A stretch of 64,000 nt of DNA from Clavaria fumosa. Lineage: Eukaryota > Basidiomycota > Agaricomycetes > Agaricales > Clavariaceae. Below the pieces are notes generated by a model. That model made no database searches, was not told the DNA's origin, and saw nothing but the letters and a program-made list of their open reading frames with translations. Both the position numbers and the translations under genes were made by a program. Location of the stretch: the NCBI GenBank assembly GCA_951802425.1, contig OX637794.1, forward strand, positions 2,976,001-3,040,000. The letters are read 5' to 3'. Each line of letters begins with the position of its first letter. Positions within the stretch are counted from its first letter, which is position 1. Below are positions 9,891-19,809 of the stretch, piece after piece.

Positions 9891-12323
9891 TTGTGATCCC
9901 CCAAGATGGGATGCCTTGGAAGATTGAGTTGGGGGAGGGTTTACTTGGGGGTTTCATGTCCAGAATGGTGAGGGGGATAGTTGTGGAGCGGGCTGTCTGT
10001 CCGAAACTAAGGGAGAGGTTAGTCCAATTGATCTTGGGGTTCCAGGTTCGCAACCAATCGAGTCCTAGAACCACAGGGGTGAGAGGATGGGTCTTGGTGA
10101 CGAGGAACTTGATGGATTGGATGGTATCGTTGGGGAATTTTGTATTAGCGAGGACGTAATGGGTGATGTTTGAACTGGAAGAACTTCCATTGAAGTATTG
10201 AAGTGGTAAAGGTTGTGGGAGCAGCATTAGGAGGTTCGGACAGGTGTTTGCAAGTGTGAAATCGATGAAATTCATGCATGCGCCACAATCCACAAGAGTA
10301 TTGAGAGGAATCAAGCCGAAATCTGGGATTTGCGTTTTTATGAGGAAAGACTGGGAGGACTGGGAAGCAATAGGCATATTAGAAAAGTTGCGAAGAAACT
10401 GAGAAGAGGAGGAACTAGTCACAGCCCATGCGAGTATTGGGGTTGGTTTGTTGTTGCAACTCAGAGTTCCCCCAGAAGCTCCTGAGCCGCTTCCTCATTT
10501 AACTCTTCATGCAGGTCATCCTCATGCTCTTCCACTTCTTCCTCAACTTCATATGCTTCCTGAAAGTCTTCCTCTCCTTCCTCAAGCATAAACACGGCCC
10601 ATCCTGCTACTTGTTGGTCAGGGCATGCTGCGCTAAAATGTCCCGGCTTTCCACATCTCAAACATAGGTTTCCCTGACAGTGTCATTCTCATTCCTCATC
10701 ACTGAGGGGCATGTAGGGTGGATTTGGATTCGGCTGGCAAGGCAGATTGGCAGGTCATGGTGTGGTCGCGGGGTTTCCTGCAGCTGGTCAGGGCATTGTA
10801 GGATTGTTGCCAGTGGCGGGATAGGGTCACAATGTTGTTTGAAAGTTGCGACTTCTGCCTTGTTGAGTAAAGGGGCAATTTCCGCCTTGTTGAGCAGGGG
10901 GATGAGGAGCAGGAGGGTTGGTGTGGAATTGAGTTTGGCAGGTCTCGCTCTCATACTCCCAGTGCCTCTGATCGATTTGCATTGCCAAATCTCGAAGTTC
11001 TTGATACATCGTAGGTCACGGAATGACCTTCATAGCCTCTTTGATATGCGTGGACAGTGAACGATAGAGTTCCAACTGAAGGGTGGCCGAGTTCCAGTTG
11101 GATTCGAAGGCAAAGGACTCAAAGCATATAATATGGTTCGAGAACTGTTCGTTTTCACCCATCTGCAACATATGGAGGTTCTGGTCCGCTTCGATCTGCA
11201 TGTTAACTACTCCAAACATTCCTCCAAACTCACAGATGAATCCTTCCCAGGAGTGTAGGGCCGGATGTTCGGCATTGAATTGAAGGAGGGAGGTGTAGTG
11301 GCTCTGCACAGTGTCTGTGAGGTAAGAGGCCATGAAAGTAACCCTCTCGTGGTCTCCCTGGAAGGTTATGGGTTTTGCGAAGAAAGTCATAAGGCATTCC
11401 ATGACAAAAGGCTTCCATTTACGCCAGTCATGACCATTAAACGGTTCAGGGCACCTGGTATCGAGCTTTGATTCTTGAGCAAAGGCATCTTGAGCCGATG
11501 GTCCTTCAGAAGGAGGGGCCTGGTAATAGTAGTGGTGGTGGTGGGTACCAGGGGCCTCATCTCGAAGTGTGGCGGCAAGGTGTGGAGGCATAGGAGGGAT
11601 TGGAGGGACCTGCAGGGCTTCAGCCTGAGACGGGGGGTGGGATGCTGGTTGCATCTCCATCAGGGGTACTGGTCGCACTTCCAGTTGAGGAATATGGAAG
11701 GGTTCGACTGGTACTTTGAGGTGGGGGGCAGGTTGAAGCATTGCTTCAGTCCCTATAGGGTTGTGAGGGAGCGCCCTGCTTGGAGTAGTGGCTGGTTGTG
11801 TCCAAGTGGGCCAGCTACTACAGGGGGCGGTGTACCTTGGGATCCTAGAGACAATGGCAGGTCGCTTGTTGGGCGCAGCAGGATTTGCGAAATCCTGAAG
11901 AGATTGGGCCATGACCTGGAAGAGCGGGGCCATATCCCAGAGTCCTCTGGTGGGTTGAACCTGTCTTGGAGGTTGTGAGGGGGTATCCAGGTCAGGAGGA
12001 GTGGGAACTCCATGGTCAGTCGTCCCTGGATACTGTTGCTGACTCTCGTACAATTGATTCTGTGGATTAGCACAGAATCTGTCTGTCAATCTAACCAAAG
12101 GCTCATAAAGATTTGTAGTCTCTATGAGATATGCCAATTCTTCATCGAGAGTCCCAGCTTCGTACTGGCAATGGGTATTATTGAGAATTTGGTAAGTATG
12201 GTGGTGAGGACGGTTGAAACACAGGTAGCTGAGCTGCTCTATGAGGGACTCGGCTTCTTCATGCGGGGACAAAGCTTGACTGGCTGTGATTTGGGTGGGT
12301 TCTTCGGGTTGCAACTGAACAAC

Positions 12324-12628
12324 TGTCAGACTTAGTCTCATGGTTCACACAACTTAACGTAAGGTCGATGATGACGATACTAACATAAGGGGAAAAGGGT
12401 ACAAGTAAGAAAATGACATGGTATATATAGCGAGCAGTTTGGGAGTTGCCGGCATTCCCACGCTCGGACCCCGTGCGTCACGTGATGCGTCCAGGCCCGG
12501 GTCACGTGATTTTCCCATTATGTAATCCACCACCCATTCGGGTCACGTGACTCGTCCGCAAACTTCCCGCAACTCTTTTGCGATCCTTTCTTGGCCTTTC
12601 CAACCTGCTTATGTAAGCAATCCTGACA
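12324..12628 (-). repeat. 3' LTR of gypsy B1
   Basis: A 305-bp LTR with TGTCAG...CTGACA ends. The polypurine tract lies immediately inside it at 12629-12640 (plus strand TCACCCCCCTC). Confidence 0.93.
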
Positions 12629-12639
12629 TCACCCCCCTC

Positions 12640-15600
12640 TTAAGGCTGGGCGTCTCGACCTGCCAACTTCGCCTTGTCAGGGTATTGCTGGAAGAAGTCC
12701 CGGAGCAACAGTGCAACGTTAGTGAGGTTGCGACGAGGTTCCCAGGTGTTCTCCTCTGCAGGGTATCCTAACCACTTCACCAAATACTTCACTCCCCATC
12801 CAACCTTCTTGACATCAAGAATTTCCTCCACCTCATACTCCAAGTGGTCATCGTCAATCGTGGGGGGTGGGGGTGGAGGCAAGTTCTGGGAAGGGAAAGA
12901 GGGAGCAATATACGGGGTGAGTAGCAACTCATTGAAAACCCGGTGAATGCACCATGCTCGGGGGAGCTTGAGTCGGTATGCTGCTGGTCCAACCTTCTCT
13001 TCGATAGTGAAGGGTCCAGCCCGCTTGTTGTCAAGCTTCTTGGATGGTCGATCCATTTTCAGGTTCCAGGTATCCAGCCAGACTAAGTCCCCCTTTGAGT
13101 ATTCACGACTCGGGCGCTTTCCTTTATCATAGCTAGCCTTCATCGCATCTGCCGCCTTCCCCATTGCATCCCTGGCTGCTCTTCGGGATTCTGTGAGCTT
13201 GGCCATCCACTCGTCTGCTGCAGGGTTCACTTCAGAGGGCGGCTGGATACCACCATTCCAAGGGTGCCAGCCATACTCCAGATAGAAAGGTGTGAATCCA
13301 GTGGCTGAGTGCTCACGGTTATTGAGCGCGAATTCGGCTGTGGATAGCCACTCTGCCCAATCATCCTGCAGATGGTCAACATAGGCCCGGAGATACACTT
13401 CAACCTCCTGATTGACCTGCTCTGTCTGTCCATCTGTTTGTGGGTGGAAGGCAGTGCTCGGGTTCGCCTTAACTCCAATCATCCCATAAAACTCCCTCAT
13501 GAATCTGGACACAAATTGGGTTCCCCGGTCACTCACAACTTTCTGCAGGACTCCATGGTCGCGGAAGACCCGGTCTCGAAGGATCCGAGCAGCACCAAGT
13601 CCCATGAGGTCAAGGCCAATAGCTTTGATGAGAGTTCGTTTTGTAAACTTGTCAACAATGACAAGGATCGCATTGTGACCACATGAGAGGGGGAAAGGCC
13701 CAACAATGTCCCAAGAGATGACTGCCCAGGGGCTCTCAGGGACAGGGTGCAGATGGAGTGGGGCGGCGCGCCTGGTACGATCAGGCTTGATTCGTTGGCA
13801 TGTCTCGCATCCACCTGCATACCAATTGGAATCCTTCACCATGCCCACCCACCAGTAGGACCTCAGCAGAGCCGCCCTCAGTTTCCGTGGGCCAGGGTGC
13901 CCTGCGATGGGGAGGTCATGCTCAAAGGTGAGCACTGCCTCACGTGCTTCTGGGGGCACCCAAGTGATTTCTGCCTTCTGCCAGAGTCCCATCATCAAGC
14001 TCCTCTGGCTTCTGCACATATACTGCGCTGTTTTTCTGGAGTAGCATCTCCATCTCCGATGTGAACGATGTGTGGGTCTCAGCCTCTGGGAAGACCTGTA
14101 CTGGTGCATCCTCCTCCACCATCTCTCCATAATCTGGCCTCCGTGAGAGTGCATCCGCTTTTGTGTTTGACTTCCCAGTACGGTACTTGATCTCGAAGTC
14201 AAAGCACTGGAGCTCTCCAACCCAATGGACCTGCCTCAGTTTCAACTTCTGGGGCTTCCGGAAGTGCTGGAGGTTAGCATGGTCCATCCAGATTTCAATA
14301 GTCTCTTCCACCCCAATCAGGTAAGCCCGCCACTCACGTAGTGCCCGGATTACAGCCAGGAACTCCTTGTCGTACACATCGTAATTCTTCTCAGCTGCAG
14401 TGAGGGCTTTGGAGATGTAGTCTACAACTCTCCAAGTCCCATCCACCTGCTGCTGTGAGAGAACTCCTCCAGTGGCCAAGTTGCTCGCATCCGTTTCTAC
14501 CTTCCATCTCCCTTTGTCTTGTGGTAGAGCCAAGACTGGGGCTGATACTAGTGCCAGGCGGAGATCTTGGAAGGCTGCTTCCTCCTCCTCCTCCCATCTC
14601 CACGGGACTTTCCCTGTCAGCCGGAAGAGTGGTTTTGCCCGGGCAGAGAGATTCGGGATGTGCCGGCGGAGGTAGTTCAGCATCCCATTGAATCTTTGTA
14701 CCTCTTTCACATTTTTCGGTCTGGGCCAGTTACGGATCGCTGCGCCTTTAGCTGGGTCATGCTCTAGACGGTTGTGGGAGATCTTCATCCCCAGGAAGAA
14801 AACCTCACTCTTCTCGAACTCGCACTTGCTGAGTCTGAGACACAGGCCATTCTCCCCAAACTTCTTCAAGACCCGATCCATCCAATACCGATGTGTAGCC
14901 AAATCCTCTGCAAACACTATAACATCATCGACATAGGCTTGGACATGCCCCCCTGCAATCTCTTCTCTCAACACATGGTTCATGAAGCACTGGAAGGTTG
15001 CAGGCGCATTCTGCAGCCCAAACCACATAACTGCCAGTTCGAAGAGTCCACGAGGCATTAGGAAAGCACAGTGGTGCTGATGTTCTGGCCAGACCTGCAT
15101 CGATGGGAAACCTCCCTTCACATCAATCTTGGAATAGATGGTCATCCCCATTAACACATCCACAGTGTCTCGTATGAGGGGGAGGGGGTACTTGTCTTTG
15201 ATTAGATACGAGTTCAGCCTAGAGTAATCGATAATCGGCCGCAGCTTGTCCTTCTCACGTTTGAAGAAGAAGGGGCTTGCGTACGGGGACTTCGAAGGTC
15301 GGATTCGTCCAGAAGCTAGCTGCTCATCCACCCAGCGATTCATTTCCACCATCTCTTCTCGCGTCAGAGAGTATAGCTTAGAGGAGAGGTGTCCAGGGTC
15401 TGTTTTAAACTCGATTTTGATATCAAAGTCAGGGCGGGAGCGGGGGAGCTCATCCCACTTTGCTTCACTAAAAACCAAAGGGTAGCGGCTGGGCCAATCA
15501 GGGGTAGGGCCAGTGTTGGGAAAACGGGTGTCCGGGATACTGGCCGAGGCCAGGGTACTCGCTTTTGGTGGACCTGAGGGTCGAACAGGGGACCGGTGGC

Positions 15601-16243
15601 TGTGTGGGGAGGAGGCACAGGAGTTGGGGCAGCGGGTGAGCCTTACTTCAGCTTTCACCCAGTCAATCTCTGGATTATGACGCTTTAGCCAATCATGCCC
15701 AAGGATCGCCATGTGGGACTGAGTCTTCCCTAGCAGGAAGTGGATCCGCTCCTGGTGGTCGCCAACCATCACAAGCAGCTCCATCCCATACCGGATCTTA
15801 CCATCTCTGTTCTGTGTTCCATCCACATTATACATGGTGATTGGATTCAGCAAGGGAGATGGTTCCAATCCCACTTTTTTCGCCCACTCCAAGTCCATAA
15901 AGCAGTTGGTGCAGCCTGAATCGACAAGGGCTTTTGTAGTTGCCCCTTTGCCAGTGCTGAGAGCCTCCAGGTGCACCTGGATGGAGAGCTCTCGGGGCAT
16001 ACACAATAGGGTGTCCTTCAGCACCTCTGCAAGGTGCTTTGTTGGCTCCACTTGGCTGCTAGTCCCCTTTTCTCTTTTTGGTATTTCACTTTTAGTGGTT
16101 TCCGTTTCCACTTTGTCCTTCACCTCAGCCCAAATCCGGGTGTGTCTCCGCTGCAAGATAGTGTATTTTGGGATACTAGCTGCAGGTACAGGGACGGGAG
16201 GGGGGCTGGGATATCTACTCCTGAGACTCCAGTTCGGACTCAC
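12640..16243 (-). pseudogene. Pol polyprotein of gypsy B1, frameshifted
   Basis: Pol follows gag in the -1 frame, overlapping the gag terminator (GTGA at 16240-16243). It encodes protease (LVDSGCTNCFMD), reverse transcriptase (AYVDDVIVFAED), RNase H, integrase (ISWDIVG, VVSDRGTQF, QTEQVNQE) and a C-terminal chromodomain (YLVKWLGYPAEENTWEP). Relative to B2, 20 bp are missing at about 13990, between short CATC repeats, which shifts the frame between RNase H and integrase. All catalytic motifs survive, but the polyprotein is broken. Confidence 0.9.
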
Positions 16244-17244
16244 TGGGCCTCGTCTCCAAAATCCGGCTCCTCAACAGGAGCCCTCTTCTCTCTCTCGAGC
16301 AAATCCAGGCAGTCTCGGAGCAGTGCGATCTTGTTCTCATAGTCCTCTGCACTACGTGCCTGGCTTTCCACAGCACGGACCTGCGGCCTCGGGATCTGTG
16401 GACATGTGTTCTGGAGCTGGCAATCTCTCACCATGTGACCAGCTTGGCCACATTGGAAGCAGGTGCGCAACACTCCAGGGGCACAGGCACGATCCACCAC
16501 CATGGCATCACCGGCATTGGTGGGACACGGCATGGTGGGAGGGGCAGGGGTGCGGGCCAGAGGCTGGGCCAGGAAGGGACGGGGGGCTGGGGCGAAGCAG
16601 GTTTGTTGAGGGAGGGGGCGGCTGGTTGCGGGCAGAGCAGGACGCACAGAGTTCTGTTGTGCGATGACTCCATCGAGGCGACGCTGCTGAGCGTCTAGCT
16701 TTTCGGCAAGTGCCTTCCACTGCACGTAGGTCTCTGGCATTGGTGAAACACCATAGACCTTTCCCACTAGCCTCCTGCTCAGATTCGACTCCAGCCAATG
16801 GACCAGGATGTCCGAATCGGCCACTTCTGTCATCCCTGCTCTTCGGAACATCGTTTCGAACTTTGCGAAGAACTCAGGTGCCGTCATGACACCCTGTTTC
16901 AACCTCGCAATATCTGCGAGGGCAGTCGCACGGTCATTCGGGTCATCGAACACTCGCTTCATCTCTTCCACAAATTCTGCCCAGGTTCCAACCTCGTTGT
17001 TACCCAGGATTTCCTCTCCCTTCACATTTGCCCATTCTGCGGCAAACCCCTCGCCAGTAATTTTGCTGAGGGTGTAGAGGACCTTTGCCAGGTCCATGGC
17101 ATAGATTATCGGATTTGCCATAAACAGGAGGCGGAACGACCGGAGGAATGTATGGAAATTTCTTTTTTGCCCATCAAATGGGGCAACAACTAAATCCAGC
17201 CTCGTGGCATGGACTTCAGGCGGGGCGACGTGGTCAGCCATCAC
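16240..17244 (-). CDS. Gag of gypsy B1
   Basis: A 334-residue capsid/nucleocapsid protein that packages the element RNA in cytoplasmic particles. The gag core (FDGQKRNFHTFLRS to ILVHWLESNLSRRL) lies in the first 180 residues. A proline-rich linker and one CCHC knuckle (CFQCGQAGHMVRDC, ~16440) follow. The start MMADHVAPP is shared with gypsy A, C and B2. The frame is open to a TGA that overlaps the pol frame, so pol expression would need a -1 shift or reinitiation. Confidence 0.88.
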   Translation of the reverse strand: MMADHVAPPEVHATRLDLVVAPFDGQKRNFHTFLRSFRLLFMANPIIYAMDLAKVLYTLSKITGEGFAAEWANVKGEEILGNNEVGTWAEFVEEMKRVFDDPNDRATALADIARLKQGVMTAPEFFAKFETMFRRAGMTEVADSDILVHWLESNLSRRLVGKVYGVSPMPETYVQWKALAEKLDAQQRRLDGVIAQQNSVRPALPATSRPLPQQTCFAPAPRPFLAQPLARTPAPPTMPCPTNAGDAMVVDRACAPGVLRTCFQCGQAGHMVRDCQLQNTCPQIPRPQVRAVESQARSAEDYENKIALLRDCLDLLEREKRAPVEEPDFGDEAQ

Positions 17245-17803
17245 AGACCCTGGTGGTGGTGATGGGGTTTTGGGGACGTCGGTAACAGGGGAATCAGGGG
17301 GGAGCTGGGCTCGACCCGGTCTCGGACACAGATGCTGTAAATAGAATTCCGGGCCTTGGGCACTCAGGATTTCTTCGATCTCTTAGCAGTCCTGTCCTCT
17401 CAGGCTGCTCTCTATGTATCTAGGTACTTATAGAACTCTTATTCTATAAAACTTGTTGCTAGCGTGGGGCCCGAATGGTGTCCCAGGTGGTCACTCCACA
17501 ACTCCTAGTGAGTTGCCCGTGTGCCCTTCTGACAATGGTCACAGAGCAAGGGCCCTGTCCACTGGACCAGGAAACTACAGAAAAACTATGTATAGGGCCT
17601 TTCCGTGCCCTGTACACTACACGATTCACTGGTACGTAGCTGTAAAGCAAAGTTCCGGGCCTTTGGCACTCAGTGTCTCTTGGGGAGGGTCACAGTAGAC
17701 TTCCTCTGGGTCTGGTCACGTGTATCTACACACAGTAAAAATTTCACATGGTTCTGTTGCACACCGTGGGCAGGGTAAAGAGAAAGAGGATGAGGGGGAT
17801 AAG

Positions 17804-17822
17804 CTGTCACGGAGTGTGACAG
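17804..17822 (-). other. Leader hairpin of gypsy B1
   Basis: A 19-nt inverted repeat (CTGTCACG / TGTGACAG around GAG). The homologous hairpin in A (7609-7627) has stem CTGTGACA / TGTCACAG; the fifth base pair is G:C in A and C:G in B. B2 has a fully paired version at 49123-49141. Confidence 0.6.
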
Positions 17823-17882
17823 TTTGAGATAGGGGTCTAGGCTAGCCGGGTTAGGACACGGGGCTAGGGCGGACAGGGGTTG

Positions 17883-17892
17883 ATGTTAGTAT
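17883..17892 (-). promoter_or_regulatory. Putative self-primer binding site of gypsy B1
   Basis: On the element strand ATACTAACAT starts 2 nt after the 5' LTR. It pairs perfectly with ATGTTAGTAT in the LTR (17948-17957), 43 bp downstream of TATATATA (first T at 18000). Confidence 0.7.
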
Positions 17893-17894
17893 TG

Positions 17895-18199
17895 TGTCAG
17901 ACTTAGTCTCACGGTTCACACAACTTAACGTAAGGTCGATGATGACGATACTAACATAAGGGGAAAAGGGTACAAGTAAGAAAACGATGTGGTATATATA
18001 GCAAGCGGTTCGGGAGTTGCCGGCGTTCCCACGCTCGGACCCCGTGCGTCACGTGATGCATCCAGGCCCGGGTCACATGATTTTCCCATTATGTAATCCA
18101 CCACCCGTTCGGGTCACGTGACTCGTCTGCAAACTTCCCGCAACTCTTTTGCGATCCTTTCTTGGCCTTTCCAACCTGCTTATGTAAGCGATCCTGACA
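17895..18199 (-). repeat. 5' LTR of gypsy B1 (promoter LTR)
   Basis: A 305-bp LTR. U3 carries TCACGTGA at 18049-18056 and 18114-18121 and a decayed TCACATGA at 18073-18080. These lie upstream of TATATATA and the presumed transcript start. Confidence 0.93.
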
Positions 18200-18380
18200 A
18201 CAACGGATGCCGGTCATTCTTGAACGGTGGTAGGTGGCTCGCAGGTAGCCTCCAAGGCCATTGGAGTAATTGCATGGCTACCTGTGTGGGTCTGAAAGTG
18301 GTGAGTGATAGGTTGGGGAGGAGTGTGACTGGTGGACATAATAAGTTGTTATCCGGGCGTTGAGTGGTGGGGCGAGGGGG

Positions 18381-18392
18381 AGACTTGATATT
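18381..18392 (-). promoter_or_regulatory. Putative self-primer binding site of gypsy D
   Basis: On the element strand AATATCAAGTCT begins 1 nt inside the LTR edge (18394). It pairs with AGACTTGATATT in the LTR (19003-19014), 32 bp downstream of a TATATAAG box (first T at 19046). Confidence 0.65.
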
Positions 18393-18393
18393 A

Positions 18394-19050
18394 TGTTAGG
18401 GCCTGTCCCATCTTGTACGTAATGCCGAAGGTTGACTTGTTGGTGACCAATCTTGGAAACTCGCTAAGACCAATCAACTGTTGAGCACAGTTGAGAATGC
18501 TTGGTCCCGGAAGGTCGCGGAGATGTCTGACAAGTTGTGAGAATGAGAAGAGACAAGTTGAGAAAGGGAAGACATTGCTAAGAAGGTTGTGAAGTCAATA
18601 GACGAAGTGTAAAGAAGAAAAAAGACAAGTTGAGAGAAATGGATAATGCTGAGAAGGTTGTGAAGTCAACTGATGAAGCATAGAGAAAGAAATAGATGAG
18701 GGGGGAGAAATAGATGATGTTGAGAGAGTCACGGGTAGTCACGATGATGTCAAGAGGTGTGTCGGTGAAGGCAATGACTTTGCCAACCGACGAGAGAACC
18801 TATGGGGTTTGAGGAATCAGTACCAAGACGAAGGAAAGGAAATACTTAAGGCACGCAAGTTGTATGAGCACAGAGGATGAGTTTAGGAGAAAGCAGAGTT
18901 GTCTTGGTATTATCAAGGTTACCAAGTGAGACAAGACCTATCAATCGCAGTGGTTCCAAGCTCAAAGGGTGTGATAGCCTCAAGCTTAAACCAAAGTGCA
19001 TCAATATCAAGTCTACAGTACCATATGTACATGTGAGACTTATATACATG
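18394..19050 (-). repeat. 5' LTR of gypsy D (outer edge unresolved)
   Basis: The inner edge is TGTTAGGG at 18394 (plus strand). The LTR includes the R start (19003-19014) and a TATA box, and must continue to the right as U3. No second LTR copy exists in the window and no matching inverted end was found, so the right limit is a minimum. Confidence 0.55.
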
Positions 19051-19809
19051 TGTACAGAGAGTATAACAGAAAAGGAAAAGTACAGAGGTTGCCAAACAAC
19101 AGAACTATAGTAGTACGGGGTATAGCTAGTCATAAAGTGACTATGTGCATGTTCTACTAAGGTCGTGAGGGGTAAGGGAAACATAAGTGAGGTCGCGAAC
19201 CTGACTGGTCATGGGTCATGACTTAGTTAAATAATCATATGAGTAACTATAACTACAAAGAGGTGTTTTGGTCATAGTTAGTGTAGTTATGGATGACTGA
19301 GGAGAAGAAAGGAAGCATAATTTGAAGTAGTGCTCAGCTGGTCGCCAGTGGTGTGTTTCATCATTAAGGTTGCGAGGTCCATGCATGCAGTCACATGGAT
19401 GGTGGTAGTGATGCAGGTGACACTTGGGCGGGAAGTCATGTGGGTAACGGTGGTAATGCTGGTAATGCTGATAACGTATTGGCACTGGTAGTGGAAGTGC
19501 CGAAGGTGCCGCGCGGCAAGTCATGTGCTGGCTGAAGAAGATGTGCAATGGCATGTTGTGTGTGGAATTGGTGGGTCCGGGCAGAATATGCGCGTGGGGT
19601 GAGGTAGTAGGAGGCGTCGCGAGTATGGCATGGTGGTCGTGAGTGTCGTGTGAGTGTGGGGGAGGTTGGAGAGGCTTCCGGAAGGGGACAGCAGGTTTCG
19701 GAAGTGTGTAGAGGGGCTCGCAAGGTGGTAGAGGGCCATCGGGAGGTTTGTAGGTGTCGGTAGAGTTGGCTTGGGTAAGGGAAAAATGAATGGGTCCTGA
19801 CAGAATGCT
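19051..19809. other. Unassigned region, probably end of D LTR and older repeat
   Basis: No recognisable gene. The first part is probably the U3 of element D. From ~19216 to 19848 the minus strand has an open frame rich in proline and histidine that matches no domain I know; its bias may simply reflect the base composition of old repeat DNA. Confidence 0.35.

Larger units (their letters stand above)
1616..9895 (+). mobile_element. Gypsy element E, old and interrupted by element A
   Basis: A Ty3/gypsy LTR retrotransposon read on the plus strand. It has a 5' LTR (1616-2202), a self-complementary primer site (2204-2216), a leader, gag (8265-9000) and part of reverse transcriptase (9050 to ~9890). 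Element A sits inside it, with the 5-bp duplication CTTCC at 2370-2374 and 7967-7971 marking the site. Protease is deleted, with gag running straight into the RT start near 9000. The element ends abruptly at ~9895 against inverted element D; RNase H, integrase and the 3' LTR are missing. Confidence 0.75.
12324..18199 (-). mobile_element. Gypsy chromovirus B1, full-length
   Basis: A 5,876-bp minus-strand element inserted in the gag of D, flanked by the perfect 5-bp duplication ACAAC (12319-12323, 18200-18204). The two 305-bp LTRs begin TGTCAG and end CTGACA. They differ from each other mostly at CpG sites, so B1 is older than A. The gene order is that of family A, but gag and pol lie in different frames. 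Confidence 0.95.
9896..18339 (-). pseudogene. Gag-protease of gypsy D, split by B1
   Basis: Gag starts at the ATG 18337-18339 (MSTSHTPPQ) and meets a TGA just before the B1 insertion. It continues beyond B1 from 12323 to 11016 with a long proline- and glutamine-rich N-terminal half and a gag core (CPEPFNGHDWRKWKPF). A CCHC zinc knuckle (CLRCGKPGHFSAAC) lies near 10650, followed by an acidic stretch. Protease (10422 to ~9900) contains LVDCGACMNF, where family A has LVDSG, and the downstream LGLDWLRTWNPKI motif. Frame changes separate the blocks. No reverse transcriptase follows. Confidence 0.75.
9896..19050 (-). mobile_element. Gypsy element D, truncated and interrupted by B1
   Basis: A third gypsy lineage on the minus strand. 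Its 5' LTR starts (plus-strand coordinate) at 18394 and extends right past a TATA box at ~19046; the outer LTR edge could not be fixed. Gag begins at 18339, is cut by B1 (target duplication ACAAC at 12319-12323 and 18200-18204) and resumes at 12323. A zinc knuckle and protease follow. The element stops at ~9896, where reverse transcriptase should start, against element E in inverted orientation. Confidence 0.75.

Noticed and set aside
15834..16667. 277-codon plus-strand frame opposite the gag-pol joint of B1
   Set aside because: Antisense shadow; the same frame opposite B2 (47153-47986) follows from sequence identity. No recognisable protein.
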